Assembly: GCA_013214025.1 (NCBI GenBank)
Contig: JABSRN010000041.1
Coordinates: forward strand, 62,001-126,000
Direction: 5' to 3'
Origin: Polyangiaceae bacterium
GTDB taxonomy: Bacteria; Myxococcota_A; Polyangia; Polyangiales; Polyangiaceae
DNA: 64,000 nt
The notes under the pieces are model-generated. The model did not search any database. It saw nothing but the letters and a program-made list of their open reading frames with translations, and was not told the DNA's origin. Below are positions 45,050 through 53,546 of this stretch, piece after piece; position 1 is the stretch's first letter, and each line of letters opens with the position of its first letter. The translations under genes were made by a program, and so were the position numbers.

Positions 45050-45987
45050 GCTGAGATCCCTCCGGGGGTGGTGGCGCCGATGGAGGCTGGGACCTTGCTG
45101 AGGAAACACTCCAAGCCTTCGTTTTTCCAGCTGTTCATGATGGCGTCGGCTCGGTCCCCGGCTAGAGCTAACACACAGCCGCCACCGCCGGCCCCCGTAA
45201 GTTTTGCGCCGAGGGCCCCGGCGTCTCGAGCGAGGGCAACGGCGTGTTCGATTTCCGGAGTCGACAGTAGCCACCCGGCGAGCAACATCTGATTGTAATT
45301 CAACAATTGCCCCAGTCCGGACAGATCGCCAGCCTGGAGCGCGAGTTGAGCGTTGTCCACCAGCGCGTGGATCGCTTCGAGGGTTTTCTGGAACTTGTCG
45401 GGGGATTGGCTCTTCAACTTGGCGACCTGCTCCACCATGGTTTTGGTTTCTGCTGCCGGCCCCGCCACGGCGACAGCGATCACCAGGGGGACGGCGTTTT
45501 TTACCGATTCGGGAGATTCTCCGCGCACATATCGCAGGCAACCGCCGAAGGTCGCGGCGGCGCTGTCCACCCCGGAGGGATCGCCGTGGAATATGCGTTC
45601 CCACGCCATGGAAGCTTCGAACACTTGCTGGGAGTCCTGGGCGGTGCGTGGCTCCTCGGGCGGCGAGGCGTCGAGTTCGAGCAAGGCCCGGGCGATGGCG
45701 ACTGAGATGGCAGCCGAGCCGCCCAGTCCGACACCGAGGGGGAGCTCGGGACTGACTTCGACGGAGATACCTGAACGGCCCATGGAGGTGAGCAGCGAAT
45801 CGTAGGCTTGTCCGAGATCGGAGCCGTCGCCGCGGTGACAGCTCCGGTCACCGAGTTGTAGGCGTTGTCCCTCGTCGGCGGTGGCAGAGGCTGTGGCCCC
45901 ACGTTGGAGTCCCGCCACCAGGGCGGGACAGCCGTGCACAACGGCGTGTTCGCCGAGTAGGATCAACTTGCCGAATGCTGAAGCCAC
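45046..45987 (-). CDS. mvk: Mevalonate kinase
   Basis: 313 residues. FGKLILLGEHAVVHGCPALV is the N-terminal signature of mevalonate kinases; LPLGVGLGGSAAISVAIARA is the ATP-binding motif (GGSAA here, where GSSAA is usual), FHGDPSGVDSAAATFGG carries the catalytic Asp, and LTGAGGGGCVLALAGD is the C-terminal GHMP loop. It phosphorylates mevalonate and is the second gene of the operon, 12 bases after the prenyl synthetase. The changed Ser to Gly in the ATP motif is unusual but probably tolerated. Confidence 0.93.
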   Translation of the reverse strand: MASAFGKLILLGEHAVVHGCPALVAGLQRGATASATADEGQRLQLGDRSCHRGDGSDLGQAYDSLLTSMGRSGISVEVSPELPLGVGLGGSAAISVAIARALLELDASPPEEPRTAQDSQQVFEASMAWERIFHGDPSGVDSAAATFGGCLRYVRGESPESVKNAVPLVIAVAVAGPAAETKTMVEQVAKLKSQSPDKFQKTLEAIHALVDNAQLALQAGDLSGLGQLLNYNQMLLAGWLLSTPEIEHAVALARDAGALGAKLTGAGGGGCVLALAGDRADAIMNSWKNEGLECFLSKVPASIGATTPGGISA

Positions 45988-45999
45988 CGGTGTCCCGAT

Positions 46000-47214
46000 T
46001 TATCGTCGGCGCTCGGTCAACAAGTGAGCTGCGCCGGTGAGCATTTGGCGCGTCGCGGGGGGGAGCTTGGATTGAGAGATTTCCGCGAGAGTCTCGTTGA
46101 CCAGCGTTTGAATTCGTCGCTCTACCGCGGCGCGTGCGCCGGAACTCTCGAGGATATGCACGGCTCGAACGAGCTGCTTCTTCGTCGCCTTTGCGTTACC
46201 GAAGGCGGCACTGAAGGCCTTTTTGTCCGAGGCTTTGGCGCGTCGTAGCGTGTGGGCCACCAGGGCGGTGCGTTTGCCGCTTCGGATGTCATTGGCGAAT
46301 GGTTTACCGGTATCTTTCGGGTCGCCAAAAGCGCTCAATAGATCGTCCCGCATCTGGAAGGCGACTCCGACGGGCAATGAGTATCGTTCTAGCGCCTCGA
46401 TGACCGACGGCTTCGCTCCGGCCAACAATGCGCCCAGCACGAGGGGACCTCGTACGGTGTAGCTACCGGTTTTTAGTCGATAGGTCCGTTCTGCGTCGCT
46501 GGTACCCAACAGATCTAGTTGTTGCCCGGCGACGGCGTCGGCCTGCATCCGAGCGAAACACGTAAATACCCTGGGCATTCGCGCGGCCGCGATGTCCACG
46601 CGGGAGAGCGCTTCCGTCGCGAGGGCGGCGATATAGTCACCCGCCAGAATCGCCGACGAACTGCCGATGTGGACCGACCGGTAGCGCGCGCTCAACGACG
46701 TGTGAACAGAGGGTGCCCCTCGCCGGGTGGCGTCTTGATCCATCCAATCGTCGTGGATGAGAAAATAGGCGTGCAGAAGTTCGATGGCGACGCCCGCGTC
46801 GAGCGCCGCGTCCCAGTCCGCTCGGGGCTGGGCGGATTGGAACCCGGCGATGACCAGAGCGGGTCTCAGGCGCTTGCCACCTCGAAGGCAAAGGTCACGG
46901 GCCTCCCGGAGCATCTCTTGAACGCGGGGGCCATGGGGACGGATCTCGTCCATCTTGGCGTCGAGGAAGCCGGCGAGACGCGCATCGATATCCGGTTTGA
47001 CACTGGTGAGCAGTGCCGCGAAGGGATCGAGCGCCAGGGCTTTGGCGGCGACTCGTTGAGGCGCTTTGGATCGCTTCTTCGTGAGCTTGGAGCGCGGCTT
47101 TCGAGCAGGGGCTTTCGCGCTGAGCTGGCTCGAGCGTGAACTGGATGTGGTGGGGCTGACTTTCCGTTTCTTGGGCCGGCGGGCGGCCTTGGAAGTGCCT
47201 ATCTTCGTTGGCAT
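46000..47214 (-). CDS. Polyprenyl diphosphate synthase (trans, short chain)
   Basis: 404 residues: a Lys/Ser/Arg-rich N-terminal extension of about 60 residues, probably disordered, then the all-helical prenyltransferase domain. First Asp-rich motif: LIHDDWMDQDATRRG; second: FQMRDDLLSAFGDPKDTGKP, of the DDLLxxFGD form common in actinobacterial IdsA-type enzymes. It condenses isopentenyl and allylic diphosphates to farnesyl or geranylgeranyl diphosphate; chain length cannot be read with confidence. It leads the mevalonate operon and is divergent from the isomerase, so substrate and product enzymes are co-ordinated. Confidence 0.93.
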   Translation of the reverse strand: MPTKIGTSKAARRPKKRKVSPTTSSSRSSQLSAKAPARKPRSKLTKKRSKAPQRVAAKALALDPFAALLTSVKPDIDARLAGFLDAKMDEIRPHGPRVQEMLREARDLCLRGGKRLRPALVIAGFQSAQPRADWDAALDAGVAIELLHAYFLIHDDWMDQDATRRGAPSVHTSLSARYRSVHIGSSSAILAGDYIAALATEALSRVDIAAARMPRVFTCFARMQADAVAGQQLDLLGTSDAERTYRLKTGSYTVRGPLVLGALLAGAKPSVIEALERYSLPVGVAFQMRDDLLSAFGDPKDTGKPFANDIRSGKRTALVAHTLRRAKASDKKAFSAAFGNAKATKKQLVRAVHILESSGARAAVERRIQTLVNETLAEISQSKLPPATRQMLTGAAHLLTERRR

Positions 47215-47371
47215 TTTCAGCCACGTTAGGGTCCTCGATTGGAACTGTCAAACGACTCTCACGCGGTGTCACCCACCCCGTGGGGCAAAATCTGCTGGAA
47301 TTTGTGAGAAATCGGCGATTCATCCCTCCAGGCTTGCAATCGGAGGAGAATCAAGGCGGATTGCGGTGGTT

Positions 47372-48433
47372 ATGGGTGATATCCGCTCGAGAAAAGCCGA
47401 CCACTTGGAGCTGGCGGCTACCGCTGACGTCGGCTTTCGTCGCAAGACGAACCTTTTCGAATGTGTCGAACTCATTCACAACGCGCTGCCGGAACTCGAT
47501 TTCGATAGCTTGGATACGTCGGTCACGGTGTTGGGAAAGCGGCTGCGAGCGCCGCTTTGCATCGCGGGCATGACTGGGGGCACGGAGCGAGCGGCGAACA
47601 TCAACGCAGAGCTGTCCGCCTTGGCCGAGGAGTGCGGCTATGCCTTTGGCCTCGGCAGCCAACGGGCGATGATGAAAAAAACCGAACTGGCGAAGACTTT
47701 TCAGGTGCGAGCCGGCGCTCCCAACACTCTCATTCTGGGCAATATCGGAGCCGTTCAGGCACGGGACTGCGGAACCCCCGAGCTCGAGGAGCTAGTCGGG
47801 CAGATCGGTGCCGATGCTCTTTGCGTTCACCTCAACCCCGCGATGGAGCTGGTGCAGAGCGATGGAGATCGGGATTTTCGAGGTATCGAAGAGACCTTTC
47901 GTCGGCTGACGAACGAACTGAGCGTACCGGTGGTGGCGAAGGAGACGGGTTGCGGACTGTCTCGTTCAGTGGCTCAGCGATTGGTGGCAAGCGGCGTGCG
48001 CCATGTGGATGTATCCGGGGCGGGCGGCACCTCGTGGGTGGCGGTGGAGACCCATCGCGCGGAGCCGGGACGTCGCCCCTTGGGTGAGCGCTTCTGGGAT
48101 TGGGGTGTACCGACGGCCGCCAGTGTCGCGGTGACCGCAAAACATTTTCGCACGGTGTTTGCTACCGGCGGCATGAGCGATGGTTTGGAAGCGGCGAAGG
48201 CCATCGCCTTGGGCGCGACAGTGGTGGGCATGGCACGCCCCGTTCTCATTGCCTTCGAAGAAGGTGGGCGAAGCGGCGCAAGAACCTTTTTCCAACAAGT
48301 GGAGCTGGAGCTGAAGATGGCGATGCTGCTTGTGGGCGCCGCGAATCTTAGCCAGCTCATGAGCGCGCCCCGGGTCATGAGTGATCCACTGAGGCAATGG
48401 CTCAGTGCTCAAGGCATCCGCGGCGACGCCTAG
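47372..48433 (+). CDS. fni: Type 2 isopentenyl-diphosphate delta-isomerase
   Basis: 353 residues from ATG 47372 (a GTG two codons upstream is possible). This FMN- and NADPH-dependent TIM-barrel enzyme interconverts IPP and DMAPP, as is usual in bacteria that use the mevalonate route. RKADHLELA is the N-terminal family motif, CIAGMTGGTERAANINAELS binds FMN, followed by FGLGSQRAM, VVAKETGCGLSRSVA, VDVSGAGGTSW and ATGGMSDGLEAAKAIALGAT. It is divergent from the polyprenyl synthase, sharing one promoter region. The end overlaps no gene, and the next lipoprotein begins after a 4-base gap. Confidence 0.95.
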   Translation: MGDIRSRKADHLELAATADVGFRRKTNLFECVELIHNALPELDFDSLDTSVTVLGKRLRAPLCIAGMTGGTERAANINAELSALAEECGYAFGLGSQRAMMKKTELAKTFQVRAGAPNTLILGNIGAVQARDCGTPELEELVGQIGADALCVHLNPAMELVQSDGDRDFRGIEETFRRLTNELSVPVVAKETGCGLSRSVAQRLVASGVRHVDVSGAGGTSWVAVETHRAEPGRRPLGERFWDWGVPTAASVAVTAKHFRTVFATGGMSDGLEAAKAIALGATVVGMARPVLIAFEEGGRSGARTFFQQVELELKMAMLLVGAANLSQLMSAPRVMSDPLRQWLSAQGIRGDA

Positions 48434-48437
48434 GAAC

Positions 48438-49562
48438 GTGGTGGCTTCGTACTGCAGCCAGGGACCGTCGAAACGCTACGGCTTCGCTCTCGGACTGTCG
48501 CTGAGCCTTCTGTTCGGCGGCGGCTGTCACTCGAGCTGCGGGCGCACAGAGCCCAACACCGAGGGCGAGAAGGCGGGGCCGGAGGTGAAGAGCGTGCGAG
48601 TCGTCGATCGGGGACTCGAGCCCCGGATCAGCCTGCGGGTGGGGCGTTGGGCAGGGCTCAAGTACCGAATTCGCATTGAGGCGAATGGCTCTTTCGGTTT
48701 GGCGGGCCAACAGGCCATCCACACGCCCACGACGCACATGACCTTCTTCTACGAGGTGTTACATGGCTTGGCGGATCCTGTCGTCAAGACGCGGCAGCTG
48801 GGTCGCGAACAGCTGATCTCTGAGCGAGCCGTATTAGAGGATATGCACGCCGAGAGCGATGTATTGCCGCCGGAGATGCTCAAACGATGGAATGAGGGGC
48901 TCCGATTGTTTGAGGGCAGCTCGGTGCAACAACTGGTGGCGGAGGACGGAGAGATCGTTGAGGTGACGACCGAAAGAGTCGCCGGAGTCGATCCGGGGCC
49001 TGCGATTAAGAAATTGTTCGACGTGGGTCTTGAGATTCAGCGTCGTTTCCCCCTGCGGCTGCCGCACGGGGAAGTCGGTGTGGGCGCCAAATGGCGATTC
49101 TCCGAAAAGGTTGAGGTGGGCGGCGTGCACGCGATGCAGATCGCCGATATGTCTTTGCTACGAATTGACGACGAAGAGGTCGCCATCCGTTTTCGTATCC
49201 GCCAGGAGGCTCCTCGTCAGGCGATGGCGTTTCCGCAGTTGCCGCACGAAGACACGATGGTGGAGTCTTTTCATGGCGGGGGTCACGGGGAAATTGTGAT
49301 GGACCGCTTGACCGGCGTGTTGCTCAGCGCGCAGTTTTCGAGCAACGCTCGCATGACGGCGAGTGGGATCTTGGACGGCAAACGTGAATCGGCGAGCTAT
49401 TTTATGGGCACCGCTGCAAAAATGACCGGAGTGATCTTGGCGTCGGACAGCGGTGCACAGGCGACCGCGCCGTCGGATGCCGCCGCGGTGTTGGCCGCTC
49501 TGCGGACTCGATTGGCGGAAGCGGGGCACGATGTTGCCGCGCGCACGGAGTTGAGCGAGTGA
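48438..49562 (+). CDS. Hypothetical lipoprotein
   Basis: 374 residues from the GTG at 48438, where AGGA lies just upstream; a GTG at 48405 would overlap fni by 29 bases. The lipobox LLFGGGCHSS is near residue 30. The mature protein is a single soluble beta-rich domain without recognised motifs (YRIRIEANGSFGLAGQQAIH, EKVEVGGVHAMQIADMSLLR, HGEIVMDRLTGVLLSAQFSS); its plan of an early two-sheet region and late repeat of a similar phrase hints at a duplicated fold. It is coupled to the next gene by a one-base overlap. Confidence 0.8.
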   Translation: MVASYCSQGPSKRYGFALGLSLSLLFGGGCHSSCGRTEPNTEGEKAGPEVKSVRVVDRGLEPRISLRVGRWAGLKYRIRIEANGSFGLAGQQAIHTPTTHMTFFYEVLHGLADPVVKTRQLGREQLISERAVLEDMHAESDVLPPEMLKRWNEGLRLFEGSSVQQLVAEDGEIVEVTTERVAGVDPGPAIKKLFDVGLEIQRRFPLRLPHGEVGVGAKWRFSEKVEVGGVHAMQIADMSLLRIDDEEVAIRFRIRQEAPRQAMAFPQLPHEDTMVESFHGGGHGEIVMDRLTGVLLSAQFSSNARMTASGILDGKRESASYFMGTAAKMTGVILASDSGAQATAPSDAAAVLAALRTRLAEAGHDVAARTELSE

Positions 49563-51982
49563 TGCCCTCTCGCGCGACGGGCCTGGGGGTGTTTCTCCTC
49601 AGCGCCTCGTTGATGAGCACGGAGGTGATCCTGACGAGGGTCTTCTCCGTCGTGGTCTGGTATCACTTCGCATTTTTCGCCATATCCGTCGCTCTGTTTG
49701 GCACGGGTGCGGCCGCCTTGTTTGTCCATCTGCGCCAGGACAAGTTGCCGCGCGAAGACACCGGACAGCTACTCGCCCAGAGCAGCGTCGGTCTGTGTTT
49801 CAGCATTATCGGAGTGGGCTTGTTACTCATTCATGTAACGCCCAATTGGTTCGGGGACGTCGAGCCCAGCGTGTTTACCCGCCTGACCGTGAAATTGGTG
49901 CTGCTGTTTGTCACCACAGCGGCTCCATTTTTTGTGGGTGGCTTCGCGCTAGCCCTGGTGATGACCCGTTATTCGGCTGCGGTTCACCGGCTCTACTCAT
50001 GGGATTTGTTCGGGGCCGGCTTGGGGTGTCTGGTTGTCGTTCCGGTGATCTCTTGGCTGGGCGGACCCCGGTCGCTTTTATTCTCCGCAGCGTTGGGAGC
50101 CACGGCAGCCCTGGCTTTCGCGTCGGGTCCGAAGCGGGCACGCTGGCGACTATTTGCAGGCCTAGCTTTCGCATTTTCGGTGACGTTGGCTGCGGTCGAT
50201 CCGATGACCCATTGGTTCCGGGTGACGGTGGCCAAGGGTTGGGATCTTCGCAAGATTAAGCCGGAGCTCAACCGTTGGAATTCCTTCTCCATGGTGACTG
50301 TCCTGCCGGAGGTCGGCTTTCGGGGCTGGGGGCTCAGTCCTGCCTATGACGGCCGTTTCCCCAAGCAAAAAACAGTGGTCATCGATATGAATGCGATGAC
50401 ACCGCTCACGCAGTTCGACGGGAACTTGGATACTGTGGGTTATGCGCTCTACGACTTGAGTGCCCTGGTTTACCGGCTTCGGCCCGATCCTCCTGAGGTC
50501 TGCGTCATTGGTGCAGGAGGAGGGAAGGATGTTCTGGCGGCCTTGGTGGCGGGCGCCGGGCGGGTGACTGCAGTAGAAATCAATCCGCTGATAGTGAACG
50601 ATGTGGTGCGCGGCGCGTACCGGGAGTTCACGGCCGGCTTGTACGACCGGGATGACGTGGTTGTAGTGGTGGAAGACGGGCGAAGCTTCGCCCGTCGCAG
50701 CACGGATCACTACGACGTGCTGATGCTGAGTATGGTCGATACGTCGGCAGCGACGGCAGCTGGCGCCTACGCTCTTACGGAAAACAGCCTTTACACTACG
50801 GACGCTTTTGTCGATTTTTTCCGTCGGCTGAAGCCGGGCGGAATTTTGAATGTGTCGACGGCGAGTCTGGAAGGACTGGCGGTCGGTGCGCGACTCACGG
50901 CGGTGGCGCGCACAGCTCTGCTGCGTGAAGAACGCGACCCGAGCCGTTCGGTCATGGTGGCTCAGACGGGCTGGATCGATAGCAACGGAGCCGTGCTGCA
51001 CGACTTGCTGATCAAGCCAGACGGCTTCACTGACGCCGAAGTGAGTTTGTTCGCGGGGGCTGTCGCCGATCTTCGTTTCGTTCCCGCCTATCTGCCGGCA
51101 CGAAGTCTGGCGCCTCGGGATGTTGAGCAGTCTTGGATGCAGCAGATCTTGACCGCGAGCGATACCGCGGCACTGCGGGTCAAGATGGACAGCTGGCCTA
51201 TCGACGTGTCCGCGGTGGACGATAACCGTCCGTTCTTCTTTTACCAAAATCGCTTCGCCGACCTAGGCGATATGATGCTGAGTTCGGACGGCGGGCATCT
51301 GTTCGGCAATGGCGGCGGGATCCTCGCGAAAGTCGTGGTGGTCTCAACGGGGCTGGTGCTCGTGTTCTTGCTGTTACCGCTGATTGTGGGGCGAGCTCAG
51401 ATTCGAGCAGGAGCCGGACACCCGGGCTGGGATATGGCCTACGTGGCGTGCCTAGGATTTGGTTTCATGTTTTTGGAGATCCCATGGATACAGAAGTTCA
51501 GTCTGTTTCTGGGTAACCCGACTTATACGCTGGCCGTGGTCCTGGCCGTGCTCCTGGTGTTCGGGGGCTTGGGTAGCCGTCTTTTGGCGGGGCGCAATGC
51601 CACGGGTTCGCGGCACCTGCTCCCGTTGCAACTCATCGCTCTTGTTACTTACAGCCTGGGGCTCTCCTGGGGGCTCACGCCGCTATTCGAATTGGGGGCC
51701 GCCTGGACGCCCGAGACTCGTGCGGTAGTTGTGGCTGTGCTCTTGATGCCGCTGGGGCTTCTGTTGGGTGTGCCGTACCCGTCCGGGCTGGGGCGCGTCG
51801 CCACCCGGGCGGAGGCGCGAATCCCGTGGTTGTGGAGCATCAATAGCGCGACGTCGGTTCTGGGTTCTGTGTTGGCTACTGTGTGTTCGCTTCACGCAGG
51901 CATCAACGCTAGTTTGGTCGTCGGGGCGCTGCTTTACGCAACCGCGCTGCTGATATGGATCCCCATGAGCCAGCCCTCTTGA
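49562..51982 (+). CDS. Membrane protein with spermidine-synthase-like domain, copy A
   Basis: 806 residues from the ATG that overlaps the previous stop (TGATG). About seven N-terminal helices (GVFLLSASLMSTEVILTRVF onwards), then a cytosolic or periplasmic Rossmann domain: VCVIGAGGGKDVLAALVAGA near 315, AVEINPLIVNDVV, VVVVEDGRSFARRSTDHYDV and YALTENSLYTTDAFVDFFRR, the SAM-binding plan of spermidine synthases and methyltransferases. A further helix bundle closes the protein (FLLLPLIVGRAQIRAGAG onwards). Membrane-fused SpeE-like proteins are known, but their substrates are not. The DDNRPFFF motif recurs in the paralog at 53547. Confidence 0.88.
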   Translation: MPSRATGLGVFLLSASLMSTEVILTRVFSVVVWYHFAFFAISVALFGTGAAALFVHLRQDKLPREDTGQLLAQSSVGLCFSIIGVGLLLIHVTPNWFGDVEPSVFTRLTVKLVLLFVTTAAPFFVGGFALALVMTRYSAAVHRLYSWDLFGAGLGCLVVVPVISWLGGPRSLLFSAALGATAALAFASGPKRARWRLFAGLAFAFSVTLAAVDPMTHWFRVTVAKGWDLRKIKPELNRWNSFSMVTVLPEVGFRGWGLSPAYDGRFPKQKTVVIDMNAMTPLTQFDGNLDTVGYALYDLSALVYRLRPDPPEVCVIGAGGGKDVLAALVAGAGRVTAVEINPLIVNDVVRGAYREFTAGLYDRDDVVVVVEDGRSFARRSTDHYDVLMLSMVDTSAATAAGAYALTENSLYTTDAFVDFFRRLKPGGILNVSTASLEGLAVGARLTAVARTALLREERDPSRSVMVAQTGWIDSNGAVLHDLLIKPDGFTDAEVSLFAGAVADLRFVPAYLPARSLAPRDVEQSWMQQILTASDTAALRVKMDSWPIDVSAVDDNRPFFFYQNRFADLGDMMLSSDGGHLFGNGGGILAKVVVVSTGLVLVFLLLPLIVGRAQIRAGAGHPGWDMAYVACLGFGFMFLEIPWIQKFSLFLGNPTYTLAVVLAVLLVFGGLGSRLLAGRNATGSRHLLPLQLIALVTYSLGLSWGLTPLFELGAAWTPETRAVVVAVLLMPLGLLLGVPYPSGLGRVATRAEARIPWLWSINSATSVLGSVLATVCSLHAGINASLVVGALLYATALLIWIPMSQPS

Positions 51983-53484
51983 GCCGACGAGCCGTCATCG
52001 TGTTCGCGGCGATTGTCGGGCTGCACAGCGCGCTGTGCTGGGTGTTTGTACCCGGATATTTTTCGCCGACACCGGTATTGGAGGCGGCCTTCGGCGAGTT
52101 CGCTCTGTCGCTGCGAGGCGGTTTGGGGCAATGGCTGCAAGAGGTGTCGGGCGCGCCAATCGGGGCCACAGCTCGCGGGGGGGCCGACTGGCTCGGCGCC
52201 TTGGCGTACTTTTGTGGCGATGCGTGGGGAGTCGGCGGCTGGCGGGCCCTGAACGGGCTATCGGCGGCCACGCACCTGGCTGTGCCATGTGTGGGGTTTG
52301 TCGCCGCTCGGGGGTTTGGTTTGGGACTCCGAGCGGCGCTCGGGACAGCCGCGGTTTGGAGTCACCTGTGGTTCTTCGACTCCTTGATTCACCATCTGTG
52401 GTTCGTCGGTCGCGAGGGGTTTCTACGTGCCTCTCTCGCCGTTGTTCTGTTCATCGGGATGGCGGCCGCGTACTCCCGAAGGCCTCGGCGGTACCTGTTG
52501 GTTGCGTTTTCATTGGCAGCGCTGGTGGCCTTGCTGTCTAGCCCGCTCAGTTGTGTGCCCGCGATTCTCGTGTTGGTGCCGCTTCACAACAAAAGCGGAG
52601 TCACTCTGAGGCCCGTAGCTAAGGGACTGATGTTGGCTTTCGCGGTTGTAACGGCGATGATGTTGGGGACGGGAGCCGGCGGCCGGGCGGATCTGTGGAG
52701 TGTGCGTCTCGCGCCGGTAGATTTCGCGTGGGACAGCTTGGACTTGCTGGGCGCTGATAGAAGCCAAGAGGGTCCCACTCGCGCTTGGCTGAGGACACTG
52801 TGTTTCGCGGGGATGCTCGCGAGGAGTTGGGCGCCCGCGACAGTTCCAAAGATATCGGGTTTGGCGTTGCCGGTGTGTGGCTTGCTGCTGTTGGCCTACG
52901 GAGGCGAGTTTCTTTGGAGCCCGTCCCCGGGAGTGGGGGCGCTGCTGTTCCCGGCGGTGTTGCTGGCGAGCGTTCCTGCGTGTGAACTGATGGCGAGCGT
53001 GTTCAAGCCGGAGCTGTGGACTCGCGGTAGCCCCATGATTCGTGGGCTGCTGCTGGCGGGTGTGTTGGTGATCGTCCCTCGAGTCGTGCGAACGGTCATG
53101 ACCTTTCTGCCCGGTCTACAGGCGGATCGTGTGATTCGAGCACCGGGGGATGAAAAAATATCGGCGATGGTGGGACTCAACGAGCCGCAGCTTCGGCGGC
53201 GCTCTCACGAGTTAGTCTCGCCAACTCTATTGCAAGTACGAGACTGGTTGCGCCGTCACGCTACGGGGCGAGTGGCGCTGGCGAAGGGTCGCCTCGCCCA
53301 ACTGATCCGGTTGACGACTAATCTGGAAGTGCAGACTGCCGAGCGAGAGCCATCGAGTCGGAGTCTGCCTGACTTTGCGGTCTACCGAGAAGTTTACGGA
53401 GCGGCAGCAAAGCTCCCCTCGGAGGTCGCTCGTTTTGGCGAGTACCGAATATTGCGACGAGCTGTTGGGAGCAGCGGAAAGTAG
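51955..53484 (+). CDS. Polytopic membrane protein of unknown function
   Basis: 509 residues with about 9-10 hydrophobic helices, for example AVIVFAAIVGLHSALCWVFV, FLRASLAVVLFIGMAAAYS, LLVAFSLAALVALLSSPLSC, GLMLAFAVVTAMMLG and GLLLAGVLVIVPRVVRTVM. The C-terminal 110 residues are soluble and charged (RRRSHELVSPTLLQVRDWLR). It overlaps the previous gene by 28 bases. No motif of a known transporter or glycosyltransferase was found, although the layout of many helices plus a soluble tail is like some GT-C glycosyltransferases. A TTG near 51979 could be the true start. Confidence 0.78.
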   Translation: MDPHEPALLSRRAVIVFAAIVGLHSALCWVFVPGYFSPTPVLEAAFGEFALSLRGGLGQWLQEVSGAPIGATARGGADWLGALAYFCGDAWGVGGWRALNGLSAATHLAVPCVGFVAARGFGLGLRAALGTAAVWSHLWFFDSLIHHLWFVGREGFLRASLAVVLFIGMAAAYSRRPRRYLLVAFSLAALVALLSSPLSCVPAILVLVPLHNKSGVTLRPVAKGLMLAFAVVTAMMLGTGAGGRADLWSVRLAPVDFAWDSLDLLGADRSQEGPTRAWLRTLCFAGMLARSWAPATVPKISGLALPVCGLLLLAYGGEFLWSPSPGVGALLFPAVLLASVPACELMASVFKPELWTRGSPMIRGLLLAGVLVIVPRVVRTVMTFLPGLQADRVIRAPGDEKISAMVGLNEPQLRRRSHELVSPTLLQVRDWLRRHATGRVALAKGRLAQLIRLTTNLEVQTAEREPSSRSLPDFAVYREVYGAAAKLPSEVARFGEYRILRRAVGSSGK

Positions 53485-53546
53485 CGACCATTGTGGGCTC
53501 CGTGCGTTGAGGGGGGGCGCCATGCTCTATTTACGCGGTGCGGAGT

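Noticed and set aside
44063-45604. The decarboxylase frame extended 185 codons upstream.
   Set aside because: The extension is antisense to the mevalonate kinase gene and lacks similarity to the family.
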